From Lumbricus rubellus (Eukaryota > Annelida > Clitellata > Crassiclitellata > Lumbricidae), in the NCBI GenBank assembly GCA_945859605.1, contig OX243812.1, forward strand, positions 50,560,283 through 50,624,282: DNA of 64,000 bases, in the 5' to 3' direction. Made by a program: the position numbers and the translations under genes. Of the stretch, positions 1-9,954 are shown one piece after another. Within the stretch, counting starts at the first letter, position 1; each line of letters opens with the position of its first letter. Below the pieces are notes generated by a model. The model ran no database searches. It was not told the DNA's origin and was given only the letters and a program-made list of their open reading frames with translations.

Positions 1-274
1 TTGTTAATCAATTTCCACAGCGTCGGCGCATGTTAATTTTGATAATTTCTTGTGAGCGAAAATACACTAACTCGTGCACAGACCTGCATGTCGGCTGCAT
101 ATAGTTTTCTGATGATGCATGTTGCTCAAGTGGAAATGGCGTTTTGATTTGTATTTAAATTGTCATTTTTGACTCATAGTCATCTGTCACTTATGCACTG
201 TTACTTGTGCACTGGTGCTTATTAGTAATTTTATTGAGCTTGTGAATATTGTGGTTTATTTTGTAGGCGGAATT
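1..274 (+). other. Region upstream of the MRPL14 start codon
   Basis: AT-rich sequence with no coding signal. A T-rich tract followed by TAG at 264-266 lies eight bases before the MRPL14 ATG. It could be a splice acceptor, in which case the first coding exon is preceded by an untranslated exon outside or near the edge of the window. No TATA box is evident. Confidence 0.4.
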
Positions 275-3200
275 ATGTGGGCAGCAACTTTCAAGAGTAT
301 GACTGCAGGAACTACTGCCGTATTAAACGCCAGAAATTTAGGGTAACATTTGTACCTAATGCATTTCATATGAAACTTTCTTTACTAAATTTTATATCGA
401 GTTTTTTTTAATTTAAATGTATGGCAATATATATATATATATAATATATCAAAGATGAAAATGGAAATATATATATTAAGGATAATGTATATTGCTCGAA
501 AATTTCTGCCCCCGAAACTCCATGTATGCCCAAAGACTCTTTGACATAAAGTTTTTAACTGGGGAATTGACCATATATATATAGTAGCATAGAAGGAAGT
601 TATACTACAAAGATGAAAATGGAAATATATATATTAAGGTAATGTATATTGCTCGAAAATTTCTGCCCCCGAAACTCCATGTATACCCCAAAGACTCTTT
701 GACATAAAGTTTTTAACTGGGGAATTGACCATATATATATATTAGCATAGAAGGAAGTTATACTACAAAGATGAAAATGGAAATATATATATTAAGGTAA
801 TGTATATTGCTCGAAAATTTCTGCCCTCGAAACTCCATGTATGCCCAAAGACTCTTTGACATAAAGTTTTTAACTGGGGAATTGACCATATATATAGTAG
901 CATAGAAGGAAGTTATACTGTTTTGAAGTTGCCTATAGAAAGTTGTGAAAATTAATTTGGATAATAATGAAAAAGTAAATGTTGTAGCGAACTTTACTTT
1001 CTAATAAGAGTTCATACAGTACAATTATTGTTAAAAGGTTATCAGGTGCGGTTAAGTTCGCTGGTTAAAATGTAGCTTGGCCATGTAGTTGAACCGGTTA
1101 AAATCCGAAGAATTAACCAGGCAGAATGCCTGTAATTGGGCGGTTAATTATGAGGCAAGTTGAACCGGTGGTTGTATGGGAATATTGGCCGGTAAAGGTC
1201 TTAGCTTAACCAAGGCGAAATGCATGAGGTATCCCGGTTAAGCTTTATGTAATATTAACCGATGGTTAGCATTGAAGTAGTGGCTGGTTAAGAGTTGCAT
1301 TTAACCGCTAAGAGGAGAACCGGTTACGGCCAGAATTATTAACCGCACGCTAGGTATATAAGGGGTAGGATTTTGTTGTTAGTATGCTCGCAGAAGGAGA
1401 AGAATAGGACTTGAATGCTCGTTTCCAGATGTTTGCTGACGCTCGTTTCCAGATGTTTTCTGATGCTCGTTAGGCTCGTTTATGCTGCTGTTGTGTCGTT
1501 ATAATAAGAATTGAAACTGTCATCGAGTTGTTTCTTCGGTTGGTTGATCGACATTAAATCTCCTGACAGACCGTAGGAGTGGACCGGGCGACATATGCAG
1601 CACGGTGGTTCGGCATCCTGGTAAGAGTCAAGCCACCGTGCAGTGAAGAAACCCAAGAAGGCCAGAAAGAGAAAGAAGACAGGACTGAGAAGAGGAGGGT
1701 TTTCGCCACAATTGGTACCAGAAGAGGGGTCTGAAGATCAACCGAAGCATCAGCATGACGGACAGAGAAGATACCATCGCCTACGATTTTAGGGATGAGG
1801 AGGGGCAGAGCAGTTTGACACCGGGCCAAAGAGAAACGACTACGAGAGAGAGGCCTAGTTTGCTCCGTGTGCTCCGTCAACGGGAAACGACCAACTTCAG
1901 GGGAACGAGCATGTTCTCGGGAGAAGATGAATTGGAAGATCAGAACGAACAAGGAAGAAATGGAGCTGCTCTGAGGTATCGGAAGTCGCCGATGAAGCCG
2001 GGAAAGTTTGACGGCACCGGTTCGTTAGATTCCTTCCTGGCGCAGTTCGAGGTCTGCGCAAAGCACAACGGCTGGACGGACGCAGATCGGGTGGACTTCC
2101 TGAGGTGTGCCTTGGACAAGGCCGCGACACAGTTGTTATGGGACTTTGGAGCACGCGAAGATGTTACGTATGAAGAATTGGTCGGGCGTCTTCGACAACG
2201 ATATGGAACAGAAGGACAGGCCGAGACGTTCAGAACTCAGCTGTACTACCGTCGTCAACGGGGAGACGAGACGTTGAGCACACTTCTTCACGACATAAGA
2301 AGGTTGGTGGTGCTAGCGTATCCCGTCCCAACAAACGAGACGACCGAGATCGTGGCACGTGACGCATTCCTAGAAGCGATGCGAGATCGAGAGCTGTCGC
2401 TGAAGGTTCGCGAGCGAGAACCTAAGACATTGGACGAAGCGTACCGAACGGCACTACGCCTCGAAGCCTACCAGCGTACAATGGACCCGGAAGATCGACG
2501 GAGACCGCCAAATCGAGTGAGAGGAACTGTCGAGAATGAAGCCGGCAGTCAAATGCAACAGCAACTCGACAGTTTCCTGAAGTCTCAACGCGAGGAACAG
2601 AGGAGGTGGCAACAAGACATGGAAGCGCGGATGGAGAGACATTTTGGAGAGAGGCGCGATGCGGCACCAAGACGCAATCCACCGGAACAAGAGGAGCATC
2701 GCAACACCAGAGAACAGAGACCGGTCTTGACCTGCTACGGTTGCGGTCGGGCCGGACACATGGCTCGAAACTGCCGACAGAATCGCCAGCATCGCAACCG
2801 TCGGAATGACGCCGCTGCCGAGGAAAACGGAGGAACCACAGGAGATGAAGACGTTGCAGTTAACCACACTACCCGTCCGAGAGTGTCGAATCCAGCCAGC
2901 AACAACGCCATCTTCGTACGGGGAACGATTGCCGGGAAGAGTCAGCTGTGCCTCATTGACACCGGATCGGAGGTGAGCTTGGTGCCATTCTCTGTTGTTG
3001 AGGGCTCTGGGATTCAACCGTGCAATAGGGTATTGATGGCTGCTAATGGGACTGAGATTAGGGTATTGGGTGAGATCACAACCCCGATAAAGGTATGGCG
3101 TGGGTTTGCCATCTCTACTACCTTTTTGGTTTCGGACCAAATAGCTGAGCCAATGTTAGGGATGGATTGGCTTAGACAACATAGATGCCGTTTAAGTTTT

Positions 3201-6200
3201 GGCACGGGAGCACTGTTTGTAGGACGCCGGAGGATCTCGCTAGTTAAGGGAAATGGTTCCACATGGTGCAGACGCATAGTGGTGGCTGAGGAAGTGAGTG
3301 TGCCACCTAAATGTCAGTACGATATAGGGGTGAAAACGCTGTTTGATGATTTGTCCACCGAAGCTCCAGCGTGGATGACCGAGACGAGAGAGCTACAGCC
3401 AGGGTTGCATGTAGCACGAGTTCTAGTAGGAGACGATGTTAATACTACTAAGGTGCGGGTTGTTAATTTGACCGAGCGAGTGGTCAAACTAGAAAAAGAC
3501 CGTTTGTTAGGAGGACTGCACCCAGTGCAAATAAGCGGAGGTGAATCAGAGGGTTCGGTTGCAAGAGAGGAGCTAGTTGATAAGAGTGTGGAAGAGATGA
3601 TGAAAGGAATTGCAGAAGTTCCAAGTGAAGTGAAAGACCGGCTGCAGGGCCTGTTGAAGGAATATCGAGATGTGCTGTCGCTGAGCGAAAGTGATTTAAG
3701 GAAGACAGCAGTAGGTCTGCATAGGATTGACACTGGGGATGCAGCCCCTGTGAGACAACCCGTGAGAAGACAGCCTCCTCCCTACCGTGTGGAGATAGAT
3801 AAACAGGTTGAGAAGATGGTTAGTGAAGGAATAGTAGAAGCGACCTCCAGCGGGTGTGCATCTAGTATAGTGCATAGACCAGGTCGGAAGCACGGGAACG
3901 CTGACGCGTTGTCCCGAAAGCCGTGTCGGCAATGCGGAAGTATGGACGATCAGGTAATAGTAGCAGGTACCCGAGAGGTCTTCGGGGGTGAAACCGAAGC
4001 TAGCACAGAAGCACCTGATACCATTTTAGTGACTCAGCGGGAAGATCCCGATCTGATGTTGGTGAGACGATGGATAGGACAAGAAGGAGCGATGCCTGAG
4101 ATAGAAGAAGTGCTGCAAGAAAACGCCGCAGTCAAGGCGTATTGGCATCAACGCGATAGCTTGTGCGTTAAGGATGGAGTTTTATACCGGAAACGGTTTG
4201 ATGGAGTTGAGCAACTGCTCTTACCAAGGGCGTTGAGAGAACCGTATCTGAAGCTAGCTCATACGGGTGCTACAGGAGGGCACTTAGGGATTCGCAGGAC
4301 TCGTGAGCAAATACGACGCCGTGCCTATTGGCCGGGATGGTCGCGAGACGTGAAGGGCTATTGCAGAAGATGCCCTCAGTGCTGTCAGTATAGAAGGGGA
4401 AAAGTCCCAAAGCAAGGACCGCTGCAACCTTTACCCACTGGTGAACCCTGGGAGCGGTTGAGCATAGACATCACGGGACCCCACCCAAGGAGTCGCCGGG
4501 GCCACATTTATATACTGACGATGATGGATAATTTCACGAAGTACGTAGAAGCGGTACCACTAGCGAATCAAGAAGCGGCTACAGTAGCCAGGGCTTTGGT
4601 TGAGACAGTGATAGTTCGGTATGGGGCACCTTTACAGATCCTCACAGACCAGGGTACGAATTTCGATGGGCACCTGTTTAAGGGGGTCTGCAAATTGTTA
4701 GAGATAGATAAGGTCCGGACGTCGGGATACCACCCCAGTGGGAACGGCCTCATTGAAAGGTTCCATAGAACCCTAAACGCCATGTTAGGTAAGGTGATTA
4801 GCGGCCATCAGAGGGACTGGGATGAGTTCCTCCCGCACGTCATGGCAGCCTACCGCAGCTCGGTACATGAGGTGACAGGATTCTCACCAAATCGGCTACT
4901 CTTCGGAAGAGAAACCAGAGCGCCGTTAGATTTGGTGTATGGGCGTCCATCAGAGGCTTGGCCAGGAAACACGACGTATTCCAGCTATGTGGAGGACATG
5001 GCCCAGCGATTGGAGGAAGCCTATCAGTTGGTACGAGAGAATCTACAGAAGGCCGCAGAAAGAAGGAAGCACGCCTACGACCTACGAGTACGGCCGGCTC
5101 GCTTTAAAGAGGGAGATCAAGTCTGGCATTTCTCTCCACGGCGATACAAAGGACGAAGTCCTAAGTGGCAGAAGATGTACCAGGGGCCGATGGTTATCCT
5201 GCGCCAGTGTGGGCCTGTAAACTACTTGGTTCAGGCACCCAAGAAAAGGCCGTTTGTGACACACGTGGACAAACTGAAGGCATACATGTCCACAGAAGAA
5301 GATGAAGTACAGGAAGAGCCTCCGCCTACGATACTGGCTGGAGAAGATGAACATGAGATGCCGCGGGGAGATGGTAGAGCGCGTCGGTCCACGCAGAGAC
5401 CGGTGCGTTATTCCCATTAGAGTCGAGAGCGAGGAGCGAAGGAGTTTCCCGGTAAAGATTCAAGAAGAAATCTTACCGACGCCATGGAAAATCATGAAGA
5501 AATTAACCGGTAAAGATTCAGGAAGAAATCTTAACCGATGCCATGGAAAATCATGAAGAAATTAACCGGTAAAGATTCAGGAAGAAATCTTAACCGATGC
5601 CATGGAGAATGATGGGAAAAATTAACCGGTAAAGATTTGACAGAAATCTTGGTCAATGCCATGGATCCCTCGTGAGGAAATTAACCGGCGCGAAGTTGTT
5701 GCTACGCAAGAAGCGATGACGTCACGAAGTTGAACCAACGGTTAATAAATAAAGTATTTAAACGCGCGACGGATGAACAGCAGGAGAAAGAAGAAAAGAA
5801 GAAAATCGATTCGAAAAACAGCAGTCATCGAAAGAAGTCGAAACGGTCGAACAATGGAAAGTCGAAGCTGGCTATGCGATTATTGTGGAGGGGAAATGGC
5901 TACGCATGGATCGCTGGAACGCCGTATCCGTCGCCGTCATTCGCTGAACGTACGCAGGGTGACCGAACGAGTCACCATTATAACGAAGGAAACTCTGCAG
6001 CTGGCCGTTAACGTCGGGACGAGCACGGAAGGCGGGCGAGCAGGAGTGAAACCGGAAGCAGCTGCAGGCTCGAACGAGCAGCAGGCTCGACCGAGCGGGG
6101 TGCCGTCGACCGGGGCGCCTTTGCTGCTGCAAGAAGCTGATGTCGGCGGAACGGCGATGGTTGGGAGGACCGACCCTCCCTGGGCTTTCGCCACACCGAT

Positions 6201-8552
6201 CGCAGAGGCGGACTTTCCGTTTCGCCCAGACGAATCCCTCATCGACCTCGAGCAATGGATGGGGACGATCCAACCCAACCTCGACGAGATCAATGAAGAC
6301 GCTATAGCTAATATCGTCTTCGCAGCAAGATGTGAATACTTCCCTCTCGAATGGGAAGATTTCCGCTTACGGATGTGGGCACAATGGCCCATGTGCCCAG
6401 AACTGGTTCTACGCGGGGTTTTTCGGGGCTTCATGCGGCGTTCTATGGTGGAAGGAGAACCTACTGCCAGGGCACCTCTCTTCCTGGACGAATTCTGATC
6501 GGCGAACCAGCATACGGTCTGAAATCTTTTGAGTTACTATTGATGATTCTTTGAAAATGGATGATTAACAATGTCTATGTTACTATCAATGATCACGGTC
6601 CTTAAAGACGGACGATATTAGTTGATGAACAATTTTAGTTATTAGTGATAAATGCGGTTTTGGTGATGTTATGAATGGATTATGAGGAACATTTGTCTTA
6701 GTTCAGTTGCTATTGATGGATGCTATTTTTGTTGATGAACAATAGTAGATAGCATCGATAAACGACCTATGCCTTAGTTGTTGACTAAGAGACCATTTTT
6801 TAAGTTACTATGGAACAATTTCTGATGAGCATAGGCGATGATTATTTGATGCTATTGAGGAACAATTTTAGTTGCTATTAATATGATTAGTTGATAATGG
6901 ACAACCTTCGTGCTACCGATGAACGATTTATGATGATTATGGACAATGTTAGATGCTATCGGTAACGATTTGAGTTATTAATGATGAACGATTTATGTTG
7001 ATTCACGATGAACATTTTTAGTTGCTCGTAAGCCATTGCTAAGTAAGTAGCCTGATAGACTTTTATTAGTATAATAGGCCCTAACTAGCATTGTTAGCAA
7101 GTGTTTAACGCTGTTAGGATAAGTCCGAAGGGGCTTCGGAGCAGTACTGGGAGGGGGGTGTAGCGAACTTTACTTTCTAATAAGAGTTCATACAGTACAA
7201 TTATTGTTAAAAGGGTATCAGGTGCGGTTAAGTTCGCTGGTTAAAATGTAGCTTGGCCATGTAGTTGAACCGGTTAAAATCCGAAGAATTAACCAGGCAG
7301 AATGCCTGTAATTGGGCGGTTAATTATGAGGCAAGTTGAACCGGTGGTTGTATGGGAATATTGGCCGGTAAAGGTCTTAGCTTAACCAAGGCGAAATGCA
7401 TGAGGTATCCCGGTTAAGCTTTATGTAATATTAACCGATGGTTAGCATTGAAGTAGTGGCTGGTTAAGAGTTGCATTTAACCGCTAAGAGGAGAACCGGT
7501 TACGGCCAGAATTATTAACCGCACGCTAGGTATATAAGGGGTAGGATTTTGTTGTTAGTATGCTCGCAGAAGGAGAAGAATAGGACTTGAATGCTCGTTT
7601 CCAGATGTTTGCTGACGCTCGTTTCCAGATGTTTTCTGATGCTCGTTAGGCTCGTTTATGCTGCTGTTGTGTCGTTATAATAAGAATTGAAACTGTCATC
7701 GAGTTGTTTCTTCGGTTGGTTGATCGACATTAAATCTCCTGACAGACCGTAGGAGTGGACCGGGCGACATATGCAGCACGGTGGTTCGGCATCCTGGTAA
7801 GAGTCAAGCCACCGTGCAGTGAAGAAACCCAAGAAGGCCAGAAAGAGAAAGAAGACAGGACTGAGAAGAGGAGGGTTTTCGCCACAATGTCTTACTATAT
7901 TACCATGCTCTGACATGTCAGTTTTCAATGAACCTCAGCAGGGTGGATTCAAAAATTTTGAATTAGAGGAATTATGGCTCAATCGAGATGCTTTACCTGC
8001 GTAGGTCCCTCCTCTTTATGAAATGGACTTCCACCATTAGTTTACTCCGCCTTTCTAGTAGTCTTTCCTAATCTTTCTCTCACCCCGAATCTTGCCTTTT
8101 CTCTCAGGGCTTCTGAAAGGCACAATACATATGAGATATCAAATACAATACAATTTATTTGGCAATGTTTTTTTTTCAGAACGACCTCCATACTGGAGCA
8201 GGTAATAAAGTTGACCCGCTTCAGAGTCGTCGACAACAGCACGATCGGAAGGGCGGCCGAACTTGCCGGGAAGCCAGCGTACTGCATCCACGTCTACAAG
8301 AAAAGCGGCGTCGGCCGACTAGGCGACAAGGTCCTTGTTGCCATTCAGGGCCAGAAGAAACGGGCTTACATCGTGGGGCTTAAGCAGAAACAGGCTCCGA
8401 TGGTTCCACGGTACGACAGCAACAATATCGTTCTTGTTGAGGACAATGGAACGCCGACTGGAACGAGGATACGGGCGCCTGTTCCGTCGTGCCTTCGTGG
8501 CCAGAAGGGAGATTTCACGAAAATACTCGCATGTGCCACGAAATTTGTCTGA
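275..8552 (+). CDS. MRPL14: Mitochondrial large-subunit ribosomal protein uL14m, two coding exons
   Basis: Coding exons are 275-342 and 8180-8552; the intron 343-8179 is GT-AG. The GG left at the end of exon 1 joins the first A of exon 2 to make a Gly codon. The product is 146 residues, close to the usual uL14m length of about 145. Exon 1 encodes a short N-terminus rich in Ala, Thr and Arg/Lys, fitting a mitochondrial presequence. Exon 2 carries the whole uL14 fold: TRFRVVDNSTIG at the start, the CIHVYKK strand, GDKVLVAIQGQKKRA, the DSNNIVLVEDNGTPTGTRI loop and the LRGQKGDFTKILA C-terminus. uL14m sits at the subunit interface of the mitoribosome and in known species contacts the MALSU1/RsfS anti-association factor. 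The intron is enlarged mainly by a same-strand LTR element (983-7886). NEK1 follows downstream on the same strand. Confidence 0.95.
451..920. repeat. 158-bp tandem repeat, three copies
   Basis: Three near-identical units start at 451, 609 and 767, each beginning AAAGATGAAAATGG and containing CTCGAAAATTTCTGCCC and TTTTTAACTGGGGAATTG. Spacing is exactly 158 bp. Copies differ by single bases and short (AT)n length changes. The array lies in the MRPL14 intron just before the LTR element. Confidence 0.9.
1045..1345. promoter_or_regulatory. Cluster of AACCGGTT-like / GGTTAA motifs in the LTR U3
   Basis: About 15 copies, in both orientations, of GGTTAA, TTAACC or AACCGG cores occur in roughly 300 bp upstream of the TATA box. 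Two are full AACCGGTT palindromes (near 1093 and 1318). AACCGGTT is the known binding consensus of Grainyhead/CP2 transcription factors; that such a factor acts here is inference. The same motif recurs in tandem repeats at 5448-5745. Confidence 0.55.
1355..1362 (+). promoter_or_regulatory. TATA box of the retroelement LTR
   Basis: TATATAAG followed by GGGG, downstream of the U3 motif cluster; the same sequence occurs in the 3' LTR. Position and sequence fit an RNA polymerase II core promoter driving the element transcript in the sense direction of MRPL14. Confidence 0.7.
1713..1730 (+). other. Primer binding site
   Basis: TGGTACCAGAAG starts two bases after the 5' LTR end. TGG is the complement of a tRNA CCA end. 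I cannot name the tRNA with confidence. Confidence 0.65.
1755..5420 (+). CDS. Gag-protease-integrase polyprotein with RT/RNase H missing
   Basis: One uninterrupted frame of 1221 codons. Residues about 70-240 are a retrotransposon Gag domain. One CCHC zinc knuckle (CX2CX4HX4C) starts at residue 327. An aspartic protease follows with catalytic DTG at about 402-404 and the flap-side motif MLGMDWL. The linker before reverse transcriptase reaches VEATSS near residue 700, then passes directly into HRPGRKHGNADALSR, the normal end of the RNase H/connection region. The whole RT and RNase H catalytic core is therefore absent with the frame kept. Integrase is complete in outline: an HHCC zinc site from about 836, then D905, D965 and E1001 with the typical 35-residue last spacing, and a C-terminal GPY-like region (YQGPMVIL). 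The protein could make particles and integrate DNA but cannot reverse transcribe unless a related element supplies the enzyme. Confidence 0.92.
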   Translation: MTDREDTIAYDFRDEEGQSSLTPGQRETTTRERPSLLRVLRQRETTNFRGTSMFSGEDELEDQNEQGRNGAALRYRKSPMKPGKFDGTGSLDSFLAQFEVCAKHNGWTDADRVDFLRCALDKAATQLLWDFGAREDVTYEELVGRLRQRYGTEGQAETFRTQLYYRRQRGDETLSTLLHDIRRLVVLAYPVPTNETTEIVARDAFLEAMRDRELSLKVREREPKTLDEAYRTALRLEAYQRTMDPEDRRRPPNRVRGTVENEAGSQMQQQLDSFLKSQREEQRRWQQDMEARMERHFGERRDAAPRRNPPEQEEHRNTREQRPVLTCYGCGRAGHMARNCRQNRQHRNRRNDAAAEENGGTTGDEDVAVNHTTRPRVSNPASNNAIFVRGTIAGKSQLCLIDTGSEVSLVPFSVVEGSGIQPCNRVLMAANGTEIRVLGEITTPIKVWRGFAISTTFLVSDQIAEPMLGMDWLRQHRCRLSFGTGALFVGRRRISLVKGNGSTWCRRIVVAEEVSVPPKCQYDIGVKTLFDDLSTEAPAWMTETRELQPGLHVARVLVGDDVNTTKVRVVNLTERVVKLEKDRLLGGLHPVQISGGESEGSVAREELVDKSVEEMMKGIAEVPSEVKDRLQGLLKEYRDVLSLSESDLRKTAVGLHRIDTGDAAPVRQPVRRQPPPYRVEIDKQVEKMVSEGIVEATSSGCASSIVHRPGRKHGNADALSRKPCRQCGSMDDQVIVAGTREVFGGETEASTEAPDTILVTQREDPDLMLVRRWIGQEGAMPEIEEVLQENAAVKAYWHQRDSLCVKDGVLYRKRFDGVEQLLLPRALREPYLKLAHTGATGGHLGIRRTREQIRRRAYWPGWSRDVKGYCRRCPQCCQYRRGKVPKQGPLQPLPTGEPWERLSIDITGPHPRSRRGHIYILTMMDNFTKYVEAVPLANQEAATVARALVETVIVRYGAPLQILTDQGTNFDGHLFKGVCKLLEIDKVRTSGYHPSGNGLIERFHRTLNAMLGKVISGHQRDWDEFLPHVMAAYRSSVHEVTGFSPNRLLFGRETRAPLDLVYGRPSEAWPGNTTYSSYVEDMAQRLEEAYQLVRENLQKAAERRKHAYDLRVRPARFKEGDQVWHFSPRRYKGRSPKWQKMYQGPMVILRQCGPVNYLVQAPKKRPFVTHVDKLKAYMSTEEDEVQEEPPPTILAGEDEHEMPRGDGRARRSTQRPVRYSH
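5448..5745. repeat. 59-bp tandem repeats downstream of pol
   Basis: About four decaying copies, each with ATTAACCGGTAAAGATT, AGAAATCTT and GCCATGGA; the fourth is the most diverged. Each unit carries an AACCGG core like those packed into the LTR U3. The tract lies between the pol stop and the second ORF. Confidence 0.85.
5773..6498 (+). CDS. Second ORF of the LTR element, zinc-finger-like N-terminus
   Basis: 241-codon frame in the position where some Ty3/gypsy elements carry an extra gene. I do not recognise the protein. The N-terminus is very basic (many Lys/Arg in residues 1-27). An alternative start at 5854 would begin just before CDYCGGEMATHGSLERR. That segment resembles a C2H2 zinc finger (CX2C, hydrophobic Leu, terminal His), but Arg occupies the position of the first zinc-ligand His. 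The middle is Ala/Gly/Pro rich. The C-terminal half (residues about 145-241) is acidic, with many Trp and Phe and a WEDFRLRMWAQWP stretch, and looks like a small folded domain. No signal peptide or membrane segment is seen, so it is unlikely to be an envelope protein. The open frame in an otherwise AT-rich, stop-rich 3' region suggests it was recently functional. Confidence 0.6.
   Translation: MNSRRKKKRRKSIRKTAVIERSRNGRTMESRSWLCDYCGGEMATHGSLERRIRRRHSLNVRRVTERVTIITKETLQLAVNVGTSTEGGRAGVKPEAAAGSNEQQARPSGVPSTGAPLLLQEADVGGTAMVGRTDPPWAFATPIAEADFPFRPDESLIDLEQWMGTIQPNLDEINEDAIANIVFAARCEYFPLEWEDFRLRMWAQWPMCPELVLRGVFRGFMRRSMVEGEPTARAPLFLDEF
6499..7148. repeat. AT-rich degenerate repeat tract before the 3' LTR
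   Basis: Non-coding. Variants of a short phrase such as GTTGATGAACAATTTTAG or CTATTGATGAACGATTTATG recur irregularly from about 6530 to 7025, with no fixed period. It is probably an eroded minisatellite belonging to the element. Confidence 0.6.
7149..7158 (+). other. Polypurine tract
   Basis: Ten purines (GG, GA, then six G) abut the 3' LTR start at 7159, the expected site of plus-strand priming. Confidence 0.8.
7159..7886 (+). repeat. 3' LTR of the MRPL14-intron retroelement
   Basis: 728 bp, the same length as the 5' LTR, with a single visible difference near its start. It is followed by the ATGT target duplication at 7887-7890. Confidence 0.95.
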
Positions 8553-9954
8553 ACATTGACCTATTGACCCTTTTGCGGTGCAGTTTGTTGTTCGCAGCGG
8601 TGGGGAACTTCTGGGCGGAGACTGTTTATATTGAAAAGCGTCTTAAGTGGGAAACCTGTAATAGGACATCTTTGGCCTTTCTCCAGTGCTACAAATTGCA
8701 TCCTGTGTACCAGTTCTTAATGACATAATTATAGAGATCACTGAGTGATGATTTAGTGACCAACTGGTATTTACCATAATACACAGCAGTGTGACCTAAA
8801 CTTTATCTTACGATAGCCAGGGTGAGAATTGATTGAAAGGTTGGTTTAGCCCCAATATCTTTCTATGGATGGACCCCACAGTTAAGTCTTCATTGCATAC
8901 CCCAATTCCACGGAAATCAACGTTTTGGACCCTCCGCCACTCCCTCCCACTGCCACCCTTTGTACAATTGTACTGACAATGGCTGTGAAGCGTATTTCAT
9001 AGCAAGACAATAGACCTGTGTGAGAATGGCCTTGTGTAGTAGTGGGCTGTCCACACCTTTAAGCCGTCTGAAATGTAATGGAAATGTTGAAATCATGGTA
9101 AAGGCTAAACTAGCCTAAGTATCTGTTGCTGTTTGTGTGTCTTTAGTAGTGCTTCACAGATACCGTAGGTAGAAGTTGGAAAAACTTTTCATCTGTGAAA
9201 AATGTGGCAGTTGTTATGAAATGTAGTCATGCAATAATTATGTGTATGAATAAATTAAGATAGGCTATTAAGTATAAAGTGCACTCGGTCAGTGATAATA
9301 GTTGAACACCAATTAAGGATTGGTTGAGTGGAATTCAATAAATGATTTTCAGATTTGCCTTTAAAGAGGGATCCTGTTAAAAAAAGATGTTGCAAAAGCA
9401 CTTTAATGAGTTCCTTTTTACCACTAAACATGTAAATATCTGCATTTTGTTGTACAGACATGGTAATAAACGTGTGTTTTATTCATAGAACTTCTTAAAC
9501 ATACTGTCAAATTTAAAATAAAACGTAAATCCAAAAAATCATATAATTATTATCTTAATGGTGAACGTTTTTCATGTAATACCATCTACCAGAGGGATTG
9601 TGCGGTTATGGGCCAGTGATGCAGGTGGTAGAATGAAGCTTTCACTGGTGGTAGCAAGTCATGTGCACATGCCCCCCCTCCTTCCATCTACCAGGACCGC
9701 AGCAAAGAGCTTGGAATTGCAGATGGTTGATTTGGGTATTTTGTTCAGAAACGAATGCAGCTTAAAACAAGTCATCATCTTGGGTTCTTTTCTTGCGGCA
9801 AACAAGTTTTAAAATAATTGGTTTAGTAAAGATGGCCGTAAAGACAGCTTTCCCCAAAATGTCTTTCCCAGGTTTTGTTGGCATGATTTAACAGCAATGG
9901 CTCTTTAGGTCCCAGCAGTTAGCTTGCATTCAAGTTAAACACAAGAGTACTTGG
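8553..9954. other. MRPL14 3' UTR and intergenic DNA
   Basis: No coding signal. It starts with the MRPL14 3' UTR. The first AATAAA after the stop is at 9249-9254; further AATAAA-like sites lie near 9463 and 9516. Confidence 0.6.
9249..9254 (+). terminator. Possible MRPL14 polyadenylation signal
   Basis: First AATAAA after the MRPL14 stop, about 700 bp downstream. A less common hexamer could be used earlier. Confidence 0.4.

Larger units (their letters stand above)
983..1710 (+). repeat. 5' LTR of the MRPL14-intron retroelement
   Basis: 728 bp, TG...CA ends. It includes a U3-like part dense in GGTTAA/AACCGG motifs, a TATA box at 1355-1362, a short direct repeat of GCTCGTTTCCAGATGTTT near 1415-1460, and a 3' part shared with the other LTR up to CGCCACA. 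Confidence 0.95.
983..7886 (+). mobile_element. Ty3/gypsy-type LTR retrotransposon with reverse transcriptase deleted
   Basis: Full-length LTR element of 6,904 bp, same orientation as MRPL14 and lying in its intron. It has two 728-bp LTRs (983-1710, 7159-7886) that start TGTAGCG and end CCACA. A 4-bp target duplication ATGT lies at 979-982 and 7887-7890. A primer site follows the 5' LTR and a purine tract (7149-7158) precedes the 3' LTR. Internal contents in order: gag-protease-integrase ORF (1755-5420), 59-bp tandem repeats, a second ORF (5773-6498) and an AT-rich degenerate repeat tract. The LTRs differ at only one place (GGTT versus GGGT soon after each LTR start), so insertion is recent. 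The Ty3/gypsy assignment rests on protease before integrase, the single CCHC knuckle and the tail of RNase H left at the deletion junction. The loss of the RT/RNase H block makes it non-autonomous. Confidence 0.93.

Noticed and set aside
7888..8004. Short open stretch between an AG (7921) and a GTAGGT (8001), possible extra MRPL14 exon
   Set aside because: Its 79-base length does not keep the phase between the two MRPL14 exons, and the peptide matches nothing in uL14m.
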